Source of the DNA: Bradyrhizobium sp. dw_411
GTDB lineage: Bacteria > Pseudomonadota > Alphaproteobacteria > Rhizobiales > Xanthobacteraceae
Assembly: GCF_018449695.1 (NCBI RefSeq)
Contig: NZ_JAAVUY010000007.1
Coordinates: 1 to 64,000, forward strand
Reading direction: 5' to 3'
Length of the DNA stretch: 64,000 nt
Shown in pieces: positions 49,536-57,443 of the stretch. The position numbers were made by a program, and so were the translations under genes. Below the pieces are notes generated by a model. The model was given only the letters and a program-made list of their open reading frames with translations. It was not told the DNA's origin and ran no database searches. Position 1 is the stretch's first letter; each line of letters begins with the position of its first letter.

Positions 49536-49804
49536 TTTGCGGGCAACCCGTGGGCTCTCAAACAGGCCCGCGCCCTCTGTGCCGGACCGTCAGGCACTCG
49601 GTACGCATGCCAATCCTCTTGAGTGTAGCCGACAGCACGAAGGCAGGCAGTCATGCCCAGGTCTCTTCGGCGCGCGTCCTCAACGCTTCTGCCGTCACGC
49701 TTGGCCTGACAGACCGGGTCATGGTGGCAGTCGAGGCGTGCTTCGGCCGTGCTCATAAGCGCAAACACTGAAACAACGGAAAGAATGACGGTTAGAGATT
49801 TCAT
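49532..49804 (-). CDS. small secreted protein, C-L-x3-G-x-T-x-E-x-W family (copy A)
   Basis: A 90-residue exported protein. The signal peptide (L-T-V-I-L-S-V-V-S-V-F-A-L-M-S-T-A-E-A) precedes a Cys-containing N-terminal part and a terminal 36-residue unit, A-C-L-R-A-V-G-Y-T-Q-E-D-W...A-C-L-R-A-H-G. The unit aligns without gaps to the adjacent gene at 49825, sharing both Cys, Leu, Gly, Thr, Glu, Trp, His-Gly and Pro. The TAG stop is inside a dispersed repeat. The ATG follows AGGGGG. The role is unknown. Confidence 0.75.
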   Translation of the reverse strand: MKSLTVILSVVSVFALMSTAEARLDCHHDPVCQAKRDGRSVEDARRRDLGMTACLRAVGYTQEDWHAYRVPDGPAQRARACLRAHGLPAN

Positions 49805-49824
49805 TGATTGGCCCCCTGGTTGAA

Positions 49825-50046
49825 TCAGAAACTTCTTCCGTCGCGGCGATGGACGGTGATGGGTTGGCCGTGTCGTGCCATGCAGTCCTGGACGGCGTGC
49901 CCCTGATGTGACGATGCCTGACGGTTGCGCCACATCTCTGGAGTAACCCCGGATTCCGTGAGGCATTGCCCGAGAGCGTTTCCGCGGGCCGCTGCAACGG
50001 ATGCCAAAGAACAGATGGCGAGTGCGACAAGAACTATGGTTTTCAT
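49825..50046 (-). CDS. small secreted protein, C-L-x3-G-x-T-x-E-x-W family (copy B)
   Basis: A 73-residue exported protein. The signal peptide (I-V-L-V-A-L-A-I-C-S-L-A-S-V-A-A-A) is followed at once by the shared unit Q-C-L-T-E-S-G-V-T-P-E-M-W...D-C-M-A-R-H-G. The two mature Cys are 27 residues apart in both copies and would form a single disulfide. It lies 20 nt upstream of copy A, so the two form an operon. The ATG follows AGGGGATT. Confidence 0.75.
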   Translation of the reverse strand: MKTIVLVALAICSLASVAAARGNALGQCLTESGVTPEMWRNRQASSHQGHAVQDCMARHGQPITVHRRDGRSF

Positions 50047-50406
50047 AAAATCCCCTGTGAAAAAGTGACGCAACCTAGCCGAGTGCCGGGATGTCGACCA
50101 TCCCTGTCACCGTAAGGAGATGCTTAGGAAAGGCGGATCACGTAAAACGGCCAGGAGAACGGCTGTCCGATGCTTGGATATCTGCCGTCGGCTTGCTTGG
50201 CGGCCGGCACCGGCAGACCACCTCGTGGTCGCGCTTGCTCGGCTGGCCCGGTCAAGTGCGGGGCACAGTTATGACGCTGGGGTGAGTCTGCATCTGGCCC
50301 CGAGGGGCGACCCGTGGTAAAGGCCGCGCGCGACACTCACCCTCATGTACCCTTCAGAAAGGCGGAAGGGGCATTCGGTCGGTAAGTGTCTGTATTTGCT
50401 TCGTTC
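50047..50406. other. intergenic region without a convincing gene
   Basis: This holds the promoter side of the small secreted-protein pair on the minus strand and the approach to tRNA-Thr on the plus strand. Frames of 60-70 codons on both strands lack ribosome-binding sites and motifs. Confidence 0.6.
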
Positions 50407-50481
50407 GCCGGTTTAGCTCAGCGGTAGAGCAGCGGTTTTGTAAACCGAAGGTCGGGAGTTCAATCCTCTCAACCGGCACCA
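50407..50481 (+). tRNA. tRNA-Thr (TGT anticodon)
   Basis: A complete 75-nt cloverleaf with encoded CCA. Acceptor GCCGGTT pairs with AACCGGC, anticodon loop TTTGTAA gives TGT (Thr), and the T arm carries GTTCAATCC. Confidence 0.97.
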
Positions 50482-50783
50482 CTGGTTTAGCCGACATGGC
50501 TTTACTGACCCCCGCAACCCCGCCGGGTTCCCCAGTCAGGTTGGCCAACCTTCCCTTAGTTTCGAGCCGATAAGGCTCCCCGGTGGGTGAACGGCCGACG
50601 CTGGGCCGACATTTCGGCAGGATGATGTGGAGCCCCACCATGCCGCACCGGCCTCACTGAGTGGCCACCCGTTGACAAGCCACATTGACCCAATCGAGAC
50701 AACAAGGATTCAGGCGAGCGCGATATCCCCCGCGATTGTTGGCAGGGATTGCCGCTTCCTTCGCGCCAGCGTGCAGAGCCACG
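50482..50783. other. intergenic region after tRNA-Thr
   Basis: No gene, clear terminator or repeat is supported here. The 95-codon minus-strand frame crossing tRNA-Thr is an artefact of translating the tRNA. Confidence 0.55.
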
Positions 50784-50969
50784 CTATCTGCAGTTTGAAT
50801 TTGCTCTTTTCATCTCGCAGTACCTATCGCACTTGGAGATGTGGTTCTTTTTACACGCCTCAATGCATTTTTCCATCGAGCATGCATTTGTTTGGGGCTG
50901 TGCTGCAGAGACGATCGCAGTCGTTCCTATCAGCGCCAGTGCGGCAATCGTTGCTGAAATACGAAGCAT
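50784..50969 (-). CDS. six-cysteine small secreted peptide
   Basis: A 61-residue precursor. The signal peptide (A-T-I-A-A-L-A-L-I-G-T-T-A-I-V-S-A-A) leaves a mature peptide of about 38 residues with the pattern C-x4-C-x3-C-x7-C-x3-C-x8-C. It has many Lys/Arg and probably three disulfides. The ATG follows AGGAGGTTTCC, a strong site. The paired C-x3-C spacing suits two helices joined by disulfides. The target or role is unknown. Confidence 0.72.
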   Translation of the reverse strand: MLRISATIAALALIGTTAIVSAAQPQTNACSMEKCIEACKKNHISKCDRYCEMKRANSNCR

Positions 50970-51181
50970 AAGGAAACCTCCTGTAATAGCGGAAGTATCA
51001 ATGCGACTGATGCTACTTACTACTGCGCGGCTATTTCTTCTTTGCTGCAATGTGAAACGGGACAGCCCGGCGAATGTAGTTTGACGATGGCGGCTGGATT
51101 GATCTACCCAACTGCCATCATCGGCGTTTGGCACTCACGGCAAGCACGTGATGATTCAAAGCAAAGAGACCACTTCAACGC

Positions 51182-51211
51182 AAAGAGGCCACCAACTGAG
51201 GCGGCCTCTTT
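51182..51211. terminator. bidirectional hairpin terminator
   Basis: AAAGAGGCC (51182-51190) and GGCCTCTTT (51203-51211) are perfect 9-bp arms ending in T-rich sequence on both strands. It closes the minus-strand gene at 51215. Confidence 0.7.
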
Positions 51212-51214
51212 GTT

Positions 51215-51400
51215 CTAAATGTTTGTTCGTTTTGGATGGTTCATCCGCTGAAATTTCTCGGCCCACAGCTGCGCTTTTCTGACTTTCTCACGCAGTTCGT
51301 TCAATTCGGCTAACTGTGTGATGAGGTCGTCTGTCACGCCGGTGACGATTGGCAGTCTCTTTTCGGTGGACGCTGCAATGCGGTTGCGAAGAGAACTCAT
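51215..51400 (-). CDS. small helical protein, function unknown
   Basis: A 61-residue protein, charged and probably all helical (D-L-I-T-Q-L-A-E-L-N-E-L-R-E-K-V-R-K-A-Q-L). No signal peptide or Cys is present. The ATG follows GGGGGTTTTATA, and a good terminator follows the stop. It may form a coiled coil or dimer. I know no family. Confidence 0.6.
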   Translation of the reverse strand: MSSLRNRIAASTEKRLPIVTGVTDDLITQLAELNELREKVRKAQLWAEKFQRMNHPKRTNI

Positions 51401-52089
51401 TATAAAACCCCCGTTTTACTGAAAATGAACTCCACTGTTCAGGACGAAAAATGCCCTGGAAGTGTGTAACTGAGGCGAACGGGAGGTTCAAATTAGACCG
51501 TCGCGAAAATCAAATTTTCGCGGCCCACGGTTAAAAAAAGCGTGATCAAAGGCGGCCTCTCACCCAAATGGGTGAGAGAAAGTGGCCAATGCCCGGAGGC
51601 TGCCAACTGAGACGGCCTTACTTTGTCGCTGGACTTAAGCACCACAAGGCGCACGCCGCTCCAAAGTTCGGTGCCGTGGGGTTTGCGAGATCGATCGCCG
51701 CAGCATCATCTCGAATCCGTTGCAATGCCCGTGGGGATAGACATCCAAAGATGCGCGTTGCCGGTCGGGTAGCCGACTTAGTTCAAATCACGCCACTGCA
51801 GTTTTCAAAACCGGCCACAAGGATCGTGCGGTCAAGTATCGCCCGGTGGATAGAAACGGACGAAGAGCAGAACTTTCGTCCCGGCGTCATGGCATTTCGT
51901 TTCAGACCATCTTCCAAAGCCCATAATCTTAGCATGTTCTTGCTGGCTGCCCTGAGGGCAGCAATCAACCGGCGCCAGCCCGGTTTGGCCGGCACGGCTT
52001 CCACAGCCCCACCTGCCCGGCCGGATCAGCGCTCTTGACGAAGCCGCTTTCGGGGTCAGAATGGAAGACCAACTGAATCGGAGCCGCCC
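51401..52089. other. gene-poor region
   Basis: No frame here is convincing. The plus-strand frame 51568-52038 and minus-strand frame 51783-52004 lack ribosome-binding sites and family motifs. A perfect 9-bp palindrome, CTCTCACCC-AAAT-GGGTGAGAG, sits at 51557-51578 with no T-tract. The ribosome-binding site of the next gene ends the interval. Confidence 0.55.
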
Positions 52090-52281
52090 ATGAAGTTTTT
52101 CATTACCGCGCTCGATACGTCTGGAATCATTACTTTACGCCGGGATTCCGTACCTGCCGCCATGAAAAAGGCGACGGAACTGTTGTCAGACGGCTGCCTG
52201 AACGTCGAAATCCACACGCCCGACGGCGCTGCCTACAGCCCCGGTCAGTTCGAGCAGTTGCGGGAACAGGTTCAGGCCTAG
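52090..52281 (+). CDS. small cytoplasmic protein, function unknown
   Basis: A 63-residue protein (M-K-F-F-I-T-A-L-D-T-S-G-I-I-T-L-R-R-D-S). It contains K-K-A-T-E-L-L-S-D-G-C-L-N-V-E-I-H-T-P-D-G, a beta-alpha-beta-like layout also seen in the protein at 52502 (A-A-L-E-A-A-G-L-Y-A-D-G-F-D-V-E-V-W). The two are possible distant paralogs. The ATG follows GGAGCCGCCC. Confidence 0.65.
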   Translation: MKFFITALDTSGIITLRRDSVPAAMKKATELLSDGCLNVEIHTPDGAAYSPGQFEQLREQVQA

Positions 52282-52417
52282 TCCCACTTCAACCAGCCCG
52301 CCAGCTTAGGCGGCTTTGCCCGGCCTTCAGGAAACGCAATCGGCTGGCCGCTTCAGCGCGCAGTGATGCGCTTAAAACCTACAATTATTTCAATATTTTA
52401 TATCCGGTTCCAAATTT

Positions 52418-52498
52418 CCGGGGTTTCGGTTCCCCGGGTTCCAGCATGGCCCCATGCGCGAAAGTTCCGACCTTCGGGCGTTGTTCCCCGAAGGGAAC
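52418..52498 (+). promoter_or_regulatory. structured 5' leader with hairpin over the ribosome-binding site
   Basis: Three hairpins precede the 52502 gene: CCGGGG/CCCCGG (52418-52437), GCATGG/CCATGC (52444-52457) and GTTCCC-CGAA-GGGAAC (52483-52498). The last holds the AAGGGA ribosome-binding site in its loop and 3' arm, so translation may be controlled by melting. The AT-rich TATTTTATAT upstream is a likely promoter. Confidence 0.45.
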
Positions 52499-52501
52499 GC
52501 C

Positions 52502-52675
52502 ATGGCAGATTACCGCGCCTATCTGATCGATCAAAATAACCGCGTGATTTCGCGCAAGGACATCGTCGCGCCAAACGACGAAGCCGCGCTGGAGGCCGCC
52601 GGCCTTTATGCCGATGGCTTCGACGTTGAGGTCTGGGATCACGCGCGCAAAGTGGGACGGCTCGATAAAAAATAG
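52502..52675 (+). CDS. small cytoplasmic protein, function unknown
   Basis: A 57-residue protein (M-A-D-Y-R-A-Y-L-I-D-Q-N-N-R-V-I) with D-E-A-A-L-E-A-A-G-L-Y-A-D-G-F-D-V-E-V-W-D-H. The layout resembles the 52090 product. I recall similar M-A-D-Y-R-A-Y proteins as common in Bradyrhizobium. The ATG at 52502 follows AAGGGAACGCC, which lies in a hairpin. The function is unknown. Confidence 0.7.
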   Translation: MADYRAYLIDQNNRVISRKDIVAPNDEAALEAAGLYADGFDVEVWDHARKVGRLDKK

Positions 52676-52856
52676 CGTCGCGCAACAAGACCGATGCGGC
52701 TCCAACTTTCACGGGCCTCGCAAAAACGATTCAACAAGCGCCCGCGATCATGATCTGTGTATGAAAGGGTACACAGGAACGAAATCCCGCAGATCTCGTT
52801 GGCCTGGCATGCGCAATCCTTATGATTTTCCATTTTGATCTGAAGAGGAGGACGCC

Positions 52857-53030
52857 ATGCAGGGCCTGAAAATCAAGGGCCAGCAGGATCGCTCGAAGAT
52901 CAACATGCACGAACCCGTCGAGGTTCAATATTGGACCAAGCATCTGAAAGTATCGAAGGAAGAACTTCAGAAGGCGGTCGACAAGGTCGGCAACAGCGCC
53001 GCCGCGGTACGAAAAGAGCTCGCGGCATAG
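52857..53030 (+). CDS. DUF3606 domain protein
   Basis: A 57-residue protein. D-R-S-K-I-N-M-H-E-P-V-E-V-Q-Y-W-T-K-H-L-K-V-S-K-E-E-L followed by A-V-D-K-V-G-N-S-A-A-A-V-R-K-E-L matches the DUF3606 pattern. These short proteins are widespread in alphaproteobacteria and of unknown function, possibly nucleic-acid binding. The ATG follows GAGGAGGACGCC. A terminator lies 27 nt after the stop. Confidence 0.88.
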   Translation: MQGLKIKGQQDRSKINMHEPVEVQYWTKHLKVSKEELQKAVDKVGNSAAAVRKELAA

Positions 53031-53056
53031 GTTTTAAGAAGCGCGATGCATCGGCG

Positions 53057-53081
53057 AGAGGCCCCGCCCATCGGGGCCTCT
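53057..53081. terminator. hairpin terminator between convergent genes
   Basis: AGAGGCCCC (53057-53065) pairs with GGGGCCTCT (53073-53081), nine perfect bp around a 7-nt loop. It separates the DUF3606 gene from the minus-strand dioxygenase. Confidence 0.75.
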
Positions 53082-53126
53082 TCGCTGCGTGATGACGGTG
53101 CCCACTTCCAGAGTGCGGACGCGCCG

Positions 53127-54017
53127 TTAAAGTTTCATCATCTCGTCGGGCGGCGGCGGTCCCCACAAATTCGCGCTCTCGGGTCCCTTGGGCCAGACCT
53201 TGGACATCTGGGGATTGTCGCGATGCCACGGTCGCGGCTCGAACAGACCGAGGCTTTCGTCCGCGATCAGGTCGATCTCGCAGAACAGCTCGTTGATCAG
53301 GCCATTCGGCCCACGATGATACGTAAACAGGTTGTGGCCGATGCCATGGCGGCCCGGTCCCCAAATGATCTTGTAACCGTTCCGGCTGAGCAGGTCGGCC
53401 GCCGTCTGCATGTGGCTCCAGTCACGCAACTCGAAAGCCGTATGGAAATGGGCGTTCTGCCCCGTCCCGACCAGATTGATGGTGTGATGGTCGCGATCGC
53501 AGCGCAGGAAGGAGAAGAAGTCCGCCATCCAGTCGCTGACCCTCATGCCGAGAACTTTGCAGTACCAGTCCGTGCAGGCCTTGACGTCGGCGACGTGGAA
53601 AGCGATGTGGCCGAGCTTGTGCGGCTGGATGCCTTTGCCGGAAAACGCGTGATCGCTGGGTTTGTCCTGGACGAAGACGGTAATGCCCGTTCCCTTGAAA
53701 TCGTCAAAACTGATCGCCTTGGCGATGCCAGGTTCCGGGTCCGACGCTGTGTTCACCTTGATGCCGTGCGCGGCGACCTGTTTGGCAAACGCGTCGAGGT
53801 CTTCGCCGTGCGCGAGCTGAAAGCCGATCGTGGTGCACTGCGCCTGCGCGCCCTTCTTCAGGACGACCGAATGGGGATCGACCTTGCTTCCGAGGTAGAC
53901 GGCGCCGTCGCCTTTTTCGATCCGGGTGAGACCGAGCACATCGGTGTAGTATTCAGTCTGCCGCACCAGGTCCGGCGTTTCGTAGATGACATGAGAGATT
54001 TTCTTCACGCCGATCAT
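53127..54017 (-). CDS. VOC-family extradiol ring-cleavage dioxygenase
   Basis: A 296-residue protein with two VOC modules (about 5-120 and 135-260), as in type I catechol 2,3-dioxygenases. Candidate iron ligands are His137 (L-G-H-I-A-F), His192 (F-H-T-A-F-E-L) and a Glu in N-E-L-F-C-E-I-D (243 or 247). It would open a catecholic ring next to the diol. It is the last gene of a four-gene operon with a fumarylacetoacetase-type hydrolase, which could process the ring-opened product. It overlaps the upstream gene by 4 nt (ATGA). Confidence 0.9.
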   Translation of the reverse strand: MIGVKKISHVIYETPDLVRQTEYYTDVLGLTRIEKGDGAVYLGSKVDPHSVVLKKGAQAQCTTIGFQLAHGEDLDAFAKQVAAHGIKVNTASDPEPGIAKAISFDDFKGTGITVFVQDKPSDHAFSGKGIQPHKLGHIAFHVADVKACTDWYCKVLGMRVSDWMADFFSFLRCDRDHHTINLVGTGQNAHFHTAFELRDWSHMQTAADLLSRNGYKIIWGPGRHGIGHNLFTYHRGPNGLINELFCEIDLIADESLGLFEPRPWHRDNPQMSKVWPKGPESANLWGPPPPDEMMKL

Positions 54018-54898
54018 GCATGTTCTCCTTTGAAAAGATCATTCCGGTTTTCGAAGTATTCGAGCATGGCCGCCACGTCGCGCTCCCCGATCAACGGGAT
54101 TGCGCGATCGAAGATACCGCTCAGGCAATCGATGATGTCGGTCTTGATTCCGCTTCCGTCGGCGATCTCGCGAGCCTGCTTCAGATAGTATTTCAGCGCG
54201 GGAGCCGGCCCCTGCAACGGCAGGAATTTGCGCGCGATCATCCAGGGCCCGCGGATGCCGAGCTGCGTCGAGCTGCCGCTGCCGGTGGTCAGCGCATTGA
54301 GCAGCAGCTCGGGCTCGACGCCCAGTTTAAGCCCGAACGCAATCGCCTGCGCCGCGCCGGCGATATCCAGCGCGACCAGAATATTGTTCGCGAGCTTGAC
54401 CTTGGTCGCGCAGCCGAACGCACCGAGATAAAGACTGACGTCGCTGATGCCCTTGACCGCGGGCGCGACCCGATCGACCGCGTCGCGCGGACCGGCGAGG
54501 AATATGTTGGCCTTGCGCGCCGCGATCATGCCCGGCGTTCCCGCAACCTCTCCATCGAGGAAAATCGCACCCTTCGCGGCCAGCGGCGCGACAAAGGCTT
54601 CCTTTGCTGGCACCGGGTGCGAGCCCAGTTCGACAATGATTTGACCCTCGCGCGCGCTCTCCAGCAGCCCGCCCTCGCCTTCGATGATGCTGGCAAGCGC
54701 ATCGATATCCGGCATGCACGAGAAAACGATATCGCAGACGGCACCGACCGCCGCCGGCGAGGTGGCAGCCTTGCCGCCGATCGCGGTGAAATCCGTCATC
54801 TGGGAACGACGATATCCAAACACGTCGTGACCGCTCGCGATCAGGTTTTTCGCGACGGGAAGTCCGATCTTGCCAAGCCCGACGATACCGATTTTCAT
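54014..54898 (-). CDS. 3-hydroxyisobutyrate dehydrogenase-family NAD(P)-dependent oxidoreductase
   Basis: A 294-residue beta-hydroxyacid dehydrogenase. The nucleotide-binding G-I-V-G-L-G-K-I-G is at 4-12, the substrate region is D-G-E-V-A-G-T-P-G, and the catalytic Lys sits in A-T-K-V-K-L-A-N-N. Family members oxidise 3-hydroxyisobutyrate, tartronate semialdehyde and similar acids. It probably handles a hydroxyacid made by the ring-cleavage pathway. The ATG at 54898 follows GGAGAG. Confidence 0.92.
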   Translation of the reverse strand: MKIGIVGLGKIGLPVAKNLIASGHDVFGYRRSQMTDFTAIGGKAATSPAAVGAVCDIVFSCMPDIDALASIIEGEGGLLESAREGQIIVELGSHPVPAKEAFVAPLAAKGAIFLDGEVAGTPGMIAARKANIFLAGPRDAVDRVAPAVKGISDVSLYLGAFGCATKVKLANNILVALDIAGAAQAIAFGLKLGVEPELLLNALTTGSGSSTQLGIRGPWMIARKFLPLQGPAPALKYYLKQAREIADGSGIKTDIIDCLSGIFDRAIPLIGERDVAAMLEYFENRNDLFKGEHA

Positions 54899-54915
54899 GG
54901 GGCGCTCTCCAGACA

Positions 54916-55287
54916 TCAGGCGAGGCTGACTGCCATTTGCGAAAACGACACCGTCAGGGTCATTTGTCCCTCATTCACGGTCCATGGATGCAGCGTGAAA
55001 GTCCGGCCGAGCTTGCTGACGAGAGGATCGGCATTCGCGATTGCGCGAGCCTCCTCCTCCGTCTCCACTCTCAGGATCGTCATACCGTCGCCCGAGCCCG
55101 GCACATTCATCGGGCCGGATGCGAAGACCTTTCCTTCGGCCTCAAGCGCGATCAGGTAGTCGAGATGCTCGGCGAGATAGGGAACCAGGTCCCGGCCGTT
55201 GCCCTTGGACATCACGACCCAAAACTTTTTGCTCCACATGCGTGAAACAAGTTCTTTGGTGCGGGCGTCGAATTCCGGCATTGCCAT
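54916..55287 (-). CDS. YciI family protein
   Basis: A 123-residue ferredoxin-like fold protein of the YciI/muconolactone-isomerase type. H-L-D-Y-L-I-A-L-E-A-E-G-K-V-F-A-S-G-P and the A-R-A-I-A-N-A-D-P pattern fit the family, whose His-Asp pair may be catalytic. The N-terminus is about 30 residues longer than E. coli YciI. It lies 16-17 nt from both neighbours in the operon. The role is unknown, and an isomerase or dehalogenase-like step is possible. Confidence 0.85.
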   Translation of the reverse strand: MAMPEFDARTKELVSRMWSKKFWVVMSKGNGRDLVPYLAEHLDYLIALEAEGKVFASGPMNVPGSGDGMTILRVETEEEARAIANADPLVSKLGRTFTLHPWTVNEGQMTLTVSFSQMAVSLA

Positions 55288-55303
55288 CTCCCTGCCTCCC
55301 CGC

Positions 55304-56230
55304 TCACACGCGATCTTCGATCATCCGGTTTTTCAGCCGGCCGAGACCCTCGATCTCGACCACCACCTCGTCGCCCACTTTCAGAAATTCGCCCCTTGGC
55401 ATGCCGACGCCGGCCGGCGTGCCGGTCGCGATCACATCGCCCGGCTGCAACTCCACATGACGGCTCAGATAAGCGATCTGCTCACTGATCGAGTGCACCA
55501 TCTGTCCGGTATTGGATTGCTGCTTGATCACGCCGTTGACACTCAGCCGAATGACCAGATCTTCAGGCGTTGGCACGGCCGCCGCCGGCGTCAGCCAGGG
55601 ACCCATCGGGGCCGCGTCCGCAAAACACTTTTGTCCGATCCAGTCATAGACAAATGGACTGCCCTCGCGCTTCATCAGGTCGCGCGCCGAAAGATCGTTG
55701 ACGATGACATAGCCGGCCACGGCATCCAGTGCGTCGGCCTCCGCGACGTTGCGGGTCGGACGGCCGATCACGACGCCGAGTTCAGCTTCCCAGTCGACGG
55801 ACTTCGAAAACGCGGGAAGACGCACATCGGCCTCGGGTCCCACGATCGAACCCGCGGAGGTCTTGATGAAGAACCAGGGTTCGGCGGCCTTCTCGACAGC
55901 GGGCAATTTGCCCGTCATCTGCCGGATGAATTCGGACATCTCATGCAGATGGTCCCAGTAATTCGCACCTGCGCAAAAGAATGTGCCGGGATAGAGCAGC
56001 GGCGCCGCCAGCGTGACGCTGTCGAGCGCGACGGAGTCGCGGCTGCCATCGAATTCTTCGAGCCGCTGGCTCGCCTGCTCCCAGTCGCGAAGGATATCGA
56101 GAACATTGCGGGCTTCGGGCCCCAGCACTGTGCGGGCATCGGTGACGGAGTCGCGGAAAAGTATTCCGGCCCGCGTCACGGTGTCCTGACGGGTCGCATA
56201 GCTGACGAGCCTGTAGTCCGCTGCCGGCAT
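55304..56230 (-). CDS. fumarylacetoacetate hydrolase (FAH) family protein
   Basis: A 308-residue FAH-fold enzyme. Metal-binding Glu residues lie in W-E-A-E-L-G-V-V-I-G, and D-L-S-A-R-D and G-D-V-I-A-T-G-T-P-A-G-V-G complete the site. The family cleaves C-C bonds or decarboxylates and hydrates ring-cleavage products. It is the first gene of the operon and is divergent from the TetR regulator with a palindromic operator between. The start follows GGGAGGAAACCG. Confidence 0.92.
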   Translation of the reverse strand: MPAADYRLVSYATRQDTVTRAGILFRDSVTDARTVLGPEARNVLDILRDWEQASQRLEEFDGSRDSVALDSVTLAAPLLYPGTFFCAGANYWDHLHEMSEFIRQMTGKLPAVEKAAEPWFFIKTSAGSIVGPEADVRLPAFSKSVDWEAELGVVIGRPTRNVAEADALDAVAGYVIVNDLSARDLMKREGSPFVYDWIGQKCFADAAPMGPWLTPAAAVPTPEDLVIRLSVNGVIKQQSNTGQMVHSISEQIAYLSRHVELQPGDVIATGTPAGVGMPRGEFLKVGDEVVVEIEGLGRLKNRMIEDRV

Positions 56231-56276
56231 CGGTTTCCTCCCGCACGATCCCGAAGGTTTTTCCCTTCTTGTACCG

Positions 56277-56293
56277 TACCGTACGTTACGGTA
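56277..56293. promoter_or_regulatory. TetR operator candidate TACCGTA-N3-TACGGTA
   Basis: Perfect 7-bp inverted arms with a 3-bp spacer lie between the FAH operon and the TetR gene. An extra half-site TACCGTA overlaps at 56272-56278, and a third, TTACGG, is at 56358-56363 just before the TetR ATG. This matches TetR autoregulation of a divergent pair. Confidence 0.65.
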
Positions 56294-56364
56294 GATCGAC
56301 TATGCCGGAGAGTCAAAGGTTTCCATACGGGCTTCGGCATGCAAACCTTGTGATATGTTACGGC

Positions 56365-57120
56365 ATGGACTCATTGAAGCGATCAGCCGCCCCCACCGAT
56401 GCCCCGATTTCCGGTGAACCGCGCCGCGGGGCGCGCGGCAGCAAGCGGGACAAGATCGTCCGCTCCGCCTCCAAGCTCTTCCTCGAGCGAGGCTATGACA
56501 GCGTTTCGATGAACGACATCATCGATCTCGTCGGCGGCTCCAAAGGCACGATCTATTCGAACTTCGGAAGCAAGGAAAAGCTGTTCGAGGCCGTCGTCGA
56601 ACAACTGTGCTCCGACGTTACGATACATATCGATGCCCGGCCGCTCGGCACCATCGAAGAGCAACTTACCCGCATGGCGAAGTCATTTGTCGCCAGGGTG
56701 CTCTCGCCGCAAATCATGTCGTTCCACCGGTTGGTGACCTCGATCGGCCGGACTTTTCCGGATGCCGGGCGGCTGTTTTACAATACAGGCCCTCGTACCG
56801 CCTACCAGATCATCGCGGGCTGGATCGCCCTCCAGCAACGCAGCGGCAAGATCCGCAGCGACCTCGATCCGCATCGCCTCGCGGTCCTGTTCCACGACAT
56901 GTTGATCGGTGAGCAACAGTTGAGCTGGCTGACGTCGGCATCGAGCGACAAGGATCGTGACAAGCGCATCGATCAGACGATCCGCATCGCCGTGGCGGTC
57001 TTCCTTCAAGGCTCCGCTTCCAATCAAGGCTCCGCCCCTGATGCGCCTGTCGGCAAAAGGCGGAACGGCGCCCGCACCAGCCTGCCCACGAAGAAACGAC
57101 CGGTCTCAAGGAAGAGCTGA
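56365..57120 (+). CDS. TetR family transcriptional regulator
   Basis: A 251-residue regulator. A basic N-terminal tail precedes the helix-turn-helix (A-S-K-L-F-L-E-R-G-Y-D-S-V-S-M-N-D-I and T-I-Y-S-N-F-G-S-K-E-K-L-F), the classic TetR signature. The C-terminal domain is of the AefR-like type, with F-H-R-L-V-T-S near the middle. The end is basic and low-complexity (K-R-R-N-G-A-R-T-S). It is divergent from the ring-cleavage operon and probably represses it. The ATG at 56365 lies beside an operator half-site. Confidence 0.93.
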   Translation: MDSLKRSAAPTDAPISGEPRRGARGSKRDKIVRSASKLFLERGYDSVSMNDIIDLVGGSKGTIYSNFGSKEKLFEAVVEQLCSDVTIHIDARPLGTIEEQLTRMAKSFVARVLSPQIMSFHRLVTSIGRTFPDAGRLFYNTGPRTAYQIIAGWIALQQRSGKIRSDLDPHRLAVLFHDMLIGEQQLSWLTSASSDKDRDKRIDQTIRIAVAVFLQGSASNQGSAPDAPVGKRRNGARTSLPTKKRPVSRKS

Positions 57121-57257
57121 CCGAGACGTTCGCCCTCGCCTCACGGCCGGGCCAATCGATTCACTTTCGTTAAAATTGACGGGACCAGTAACCTTCATCG
57201 GCAAGGTTAAAACTCGAGTCAGATTGCGCGTGGCCGTGCAAGTTGTATGGCTTTTAC

Positions 57258-57443
57258 ATGTCCGCTTCATTCCACACCGCCGACAAGAGTACGCACCGCC
57301 GGGTCATGCTGGTCGGGCTGACCTTCTGCGCGCTGTTTGTGGCCTTCAGCTTCTTTGCGCGCGAGCAACCCGAAAACACCTACGTTCTGCAGAAGGCGGA
57401 CCGGCTCGTTCGCACGGCGGGCACGCCGCAGCCGGCTCATTAA
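57258..57443 (+). CDS. small single-span membrane protein
   Basis: A 61-residue protein with one helix (V-M-L-V-G-L-T-F-C-A-L-F-V-A-F-S-F-F) and a basic N-terminal side (K-S-T-H-R-R), so it is N-in, C-out. The tail reads E-Q-P-E-N-T-Y-V-L-Q-K-A-D. I recall close relatives as conserved hypotheticals in Bradyrhizobium. No strong ribosome-binding site is visible. The function is unknown. Confidence 0.65.
   Translation: MSASFHTADKSTHRRVMLVGLTFCALFVAFSFFAREQPENTYVLQKADRLVRTAGTPQPAH

Noticed and set aside
51568..52038. 156-residue plus-strand frame
   Set aside because: It has no ribosome-binding site or motif, starts within a palindrome, and its composition is unlike the neighbouring genes.
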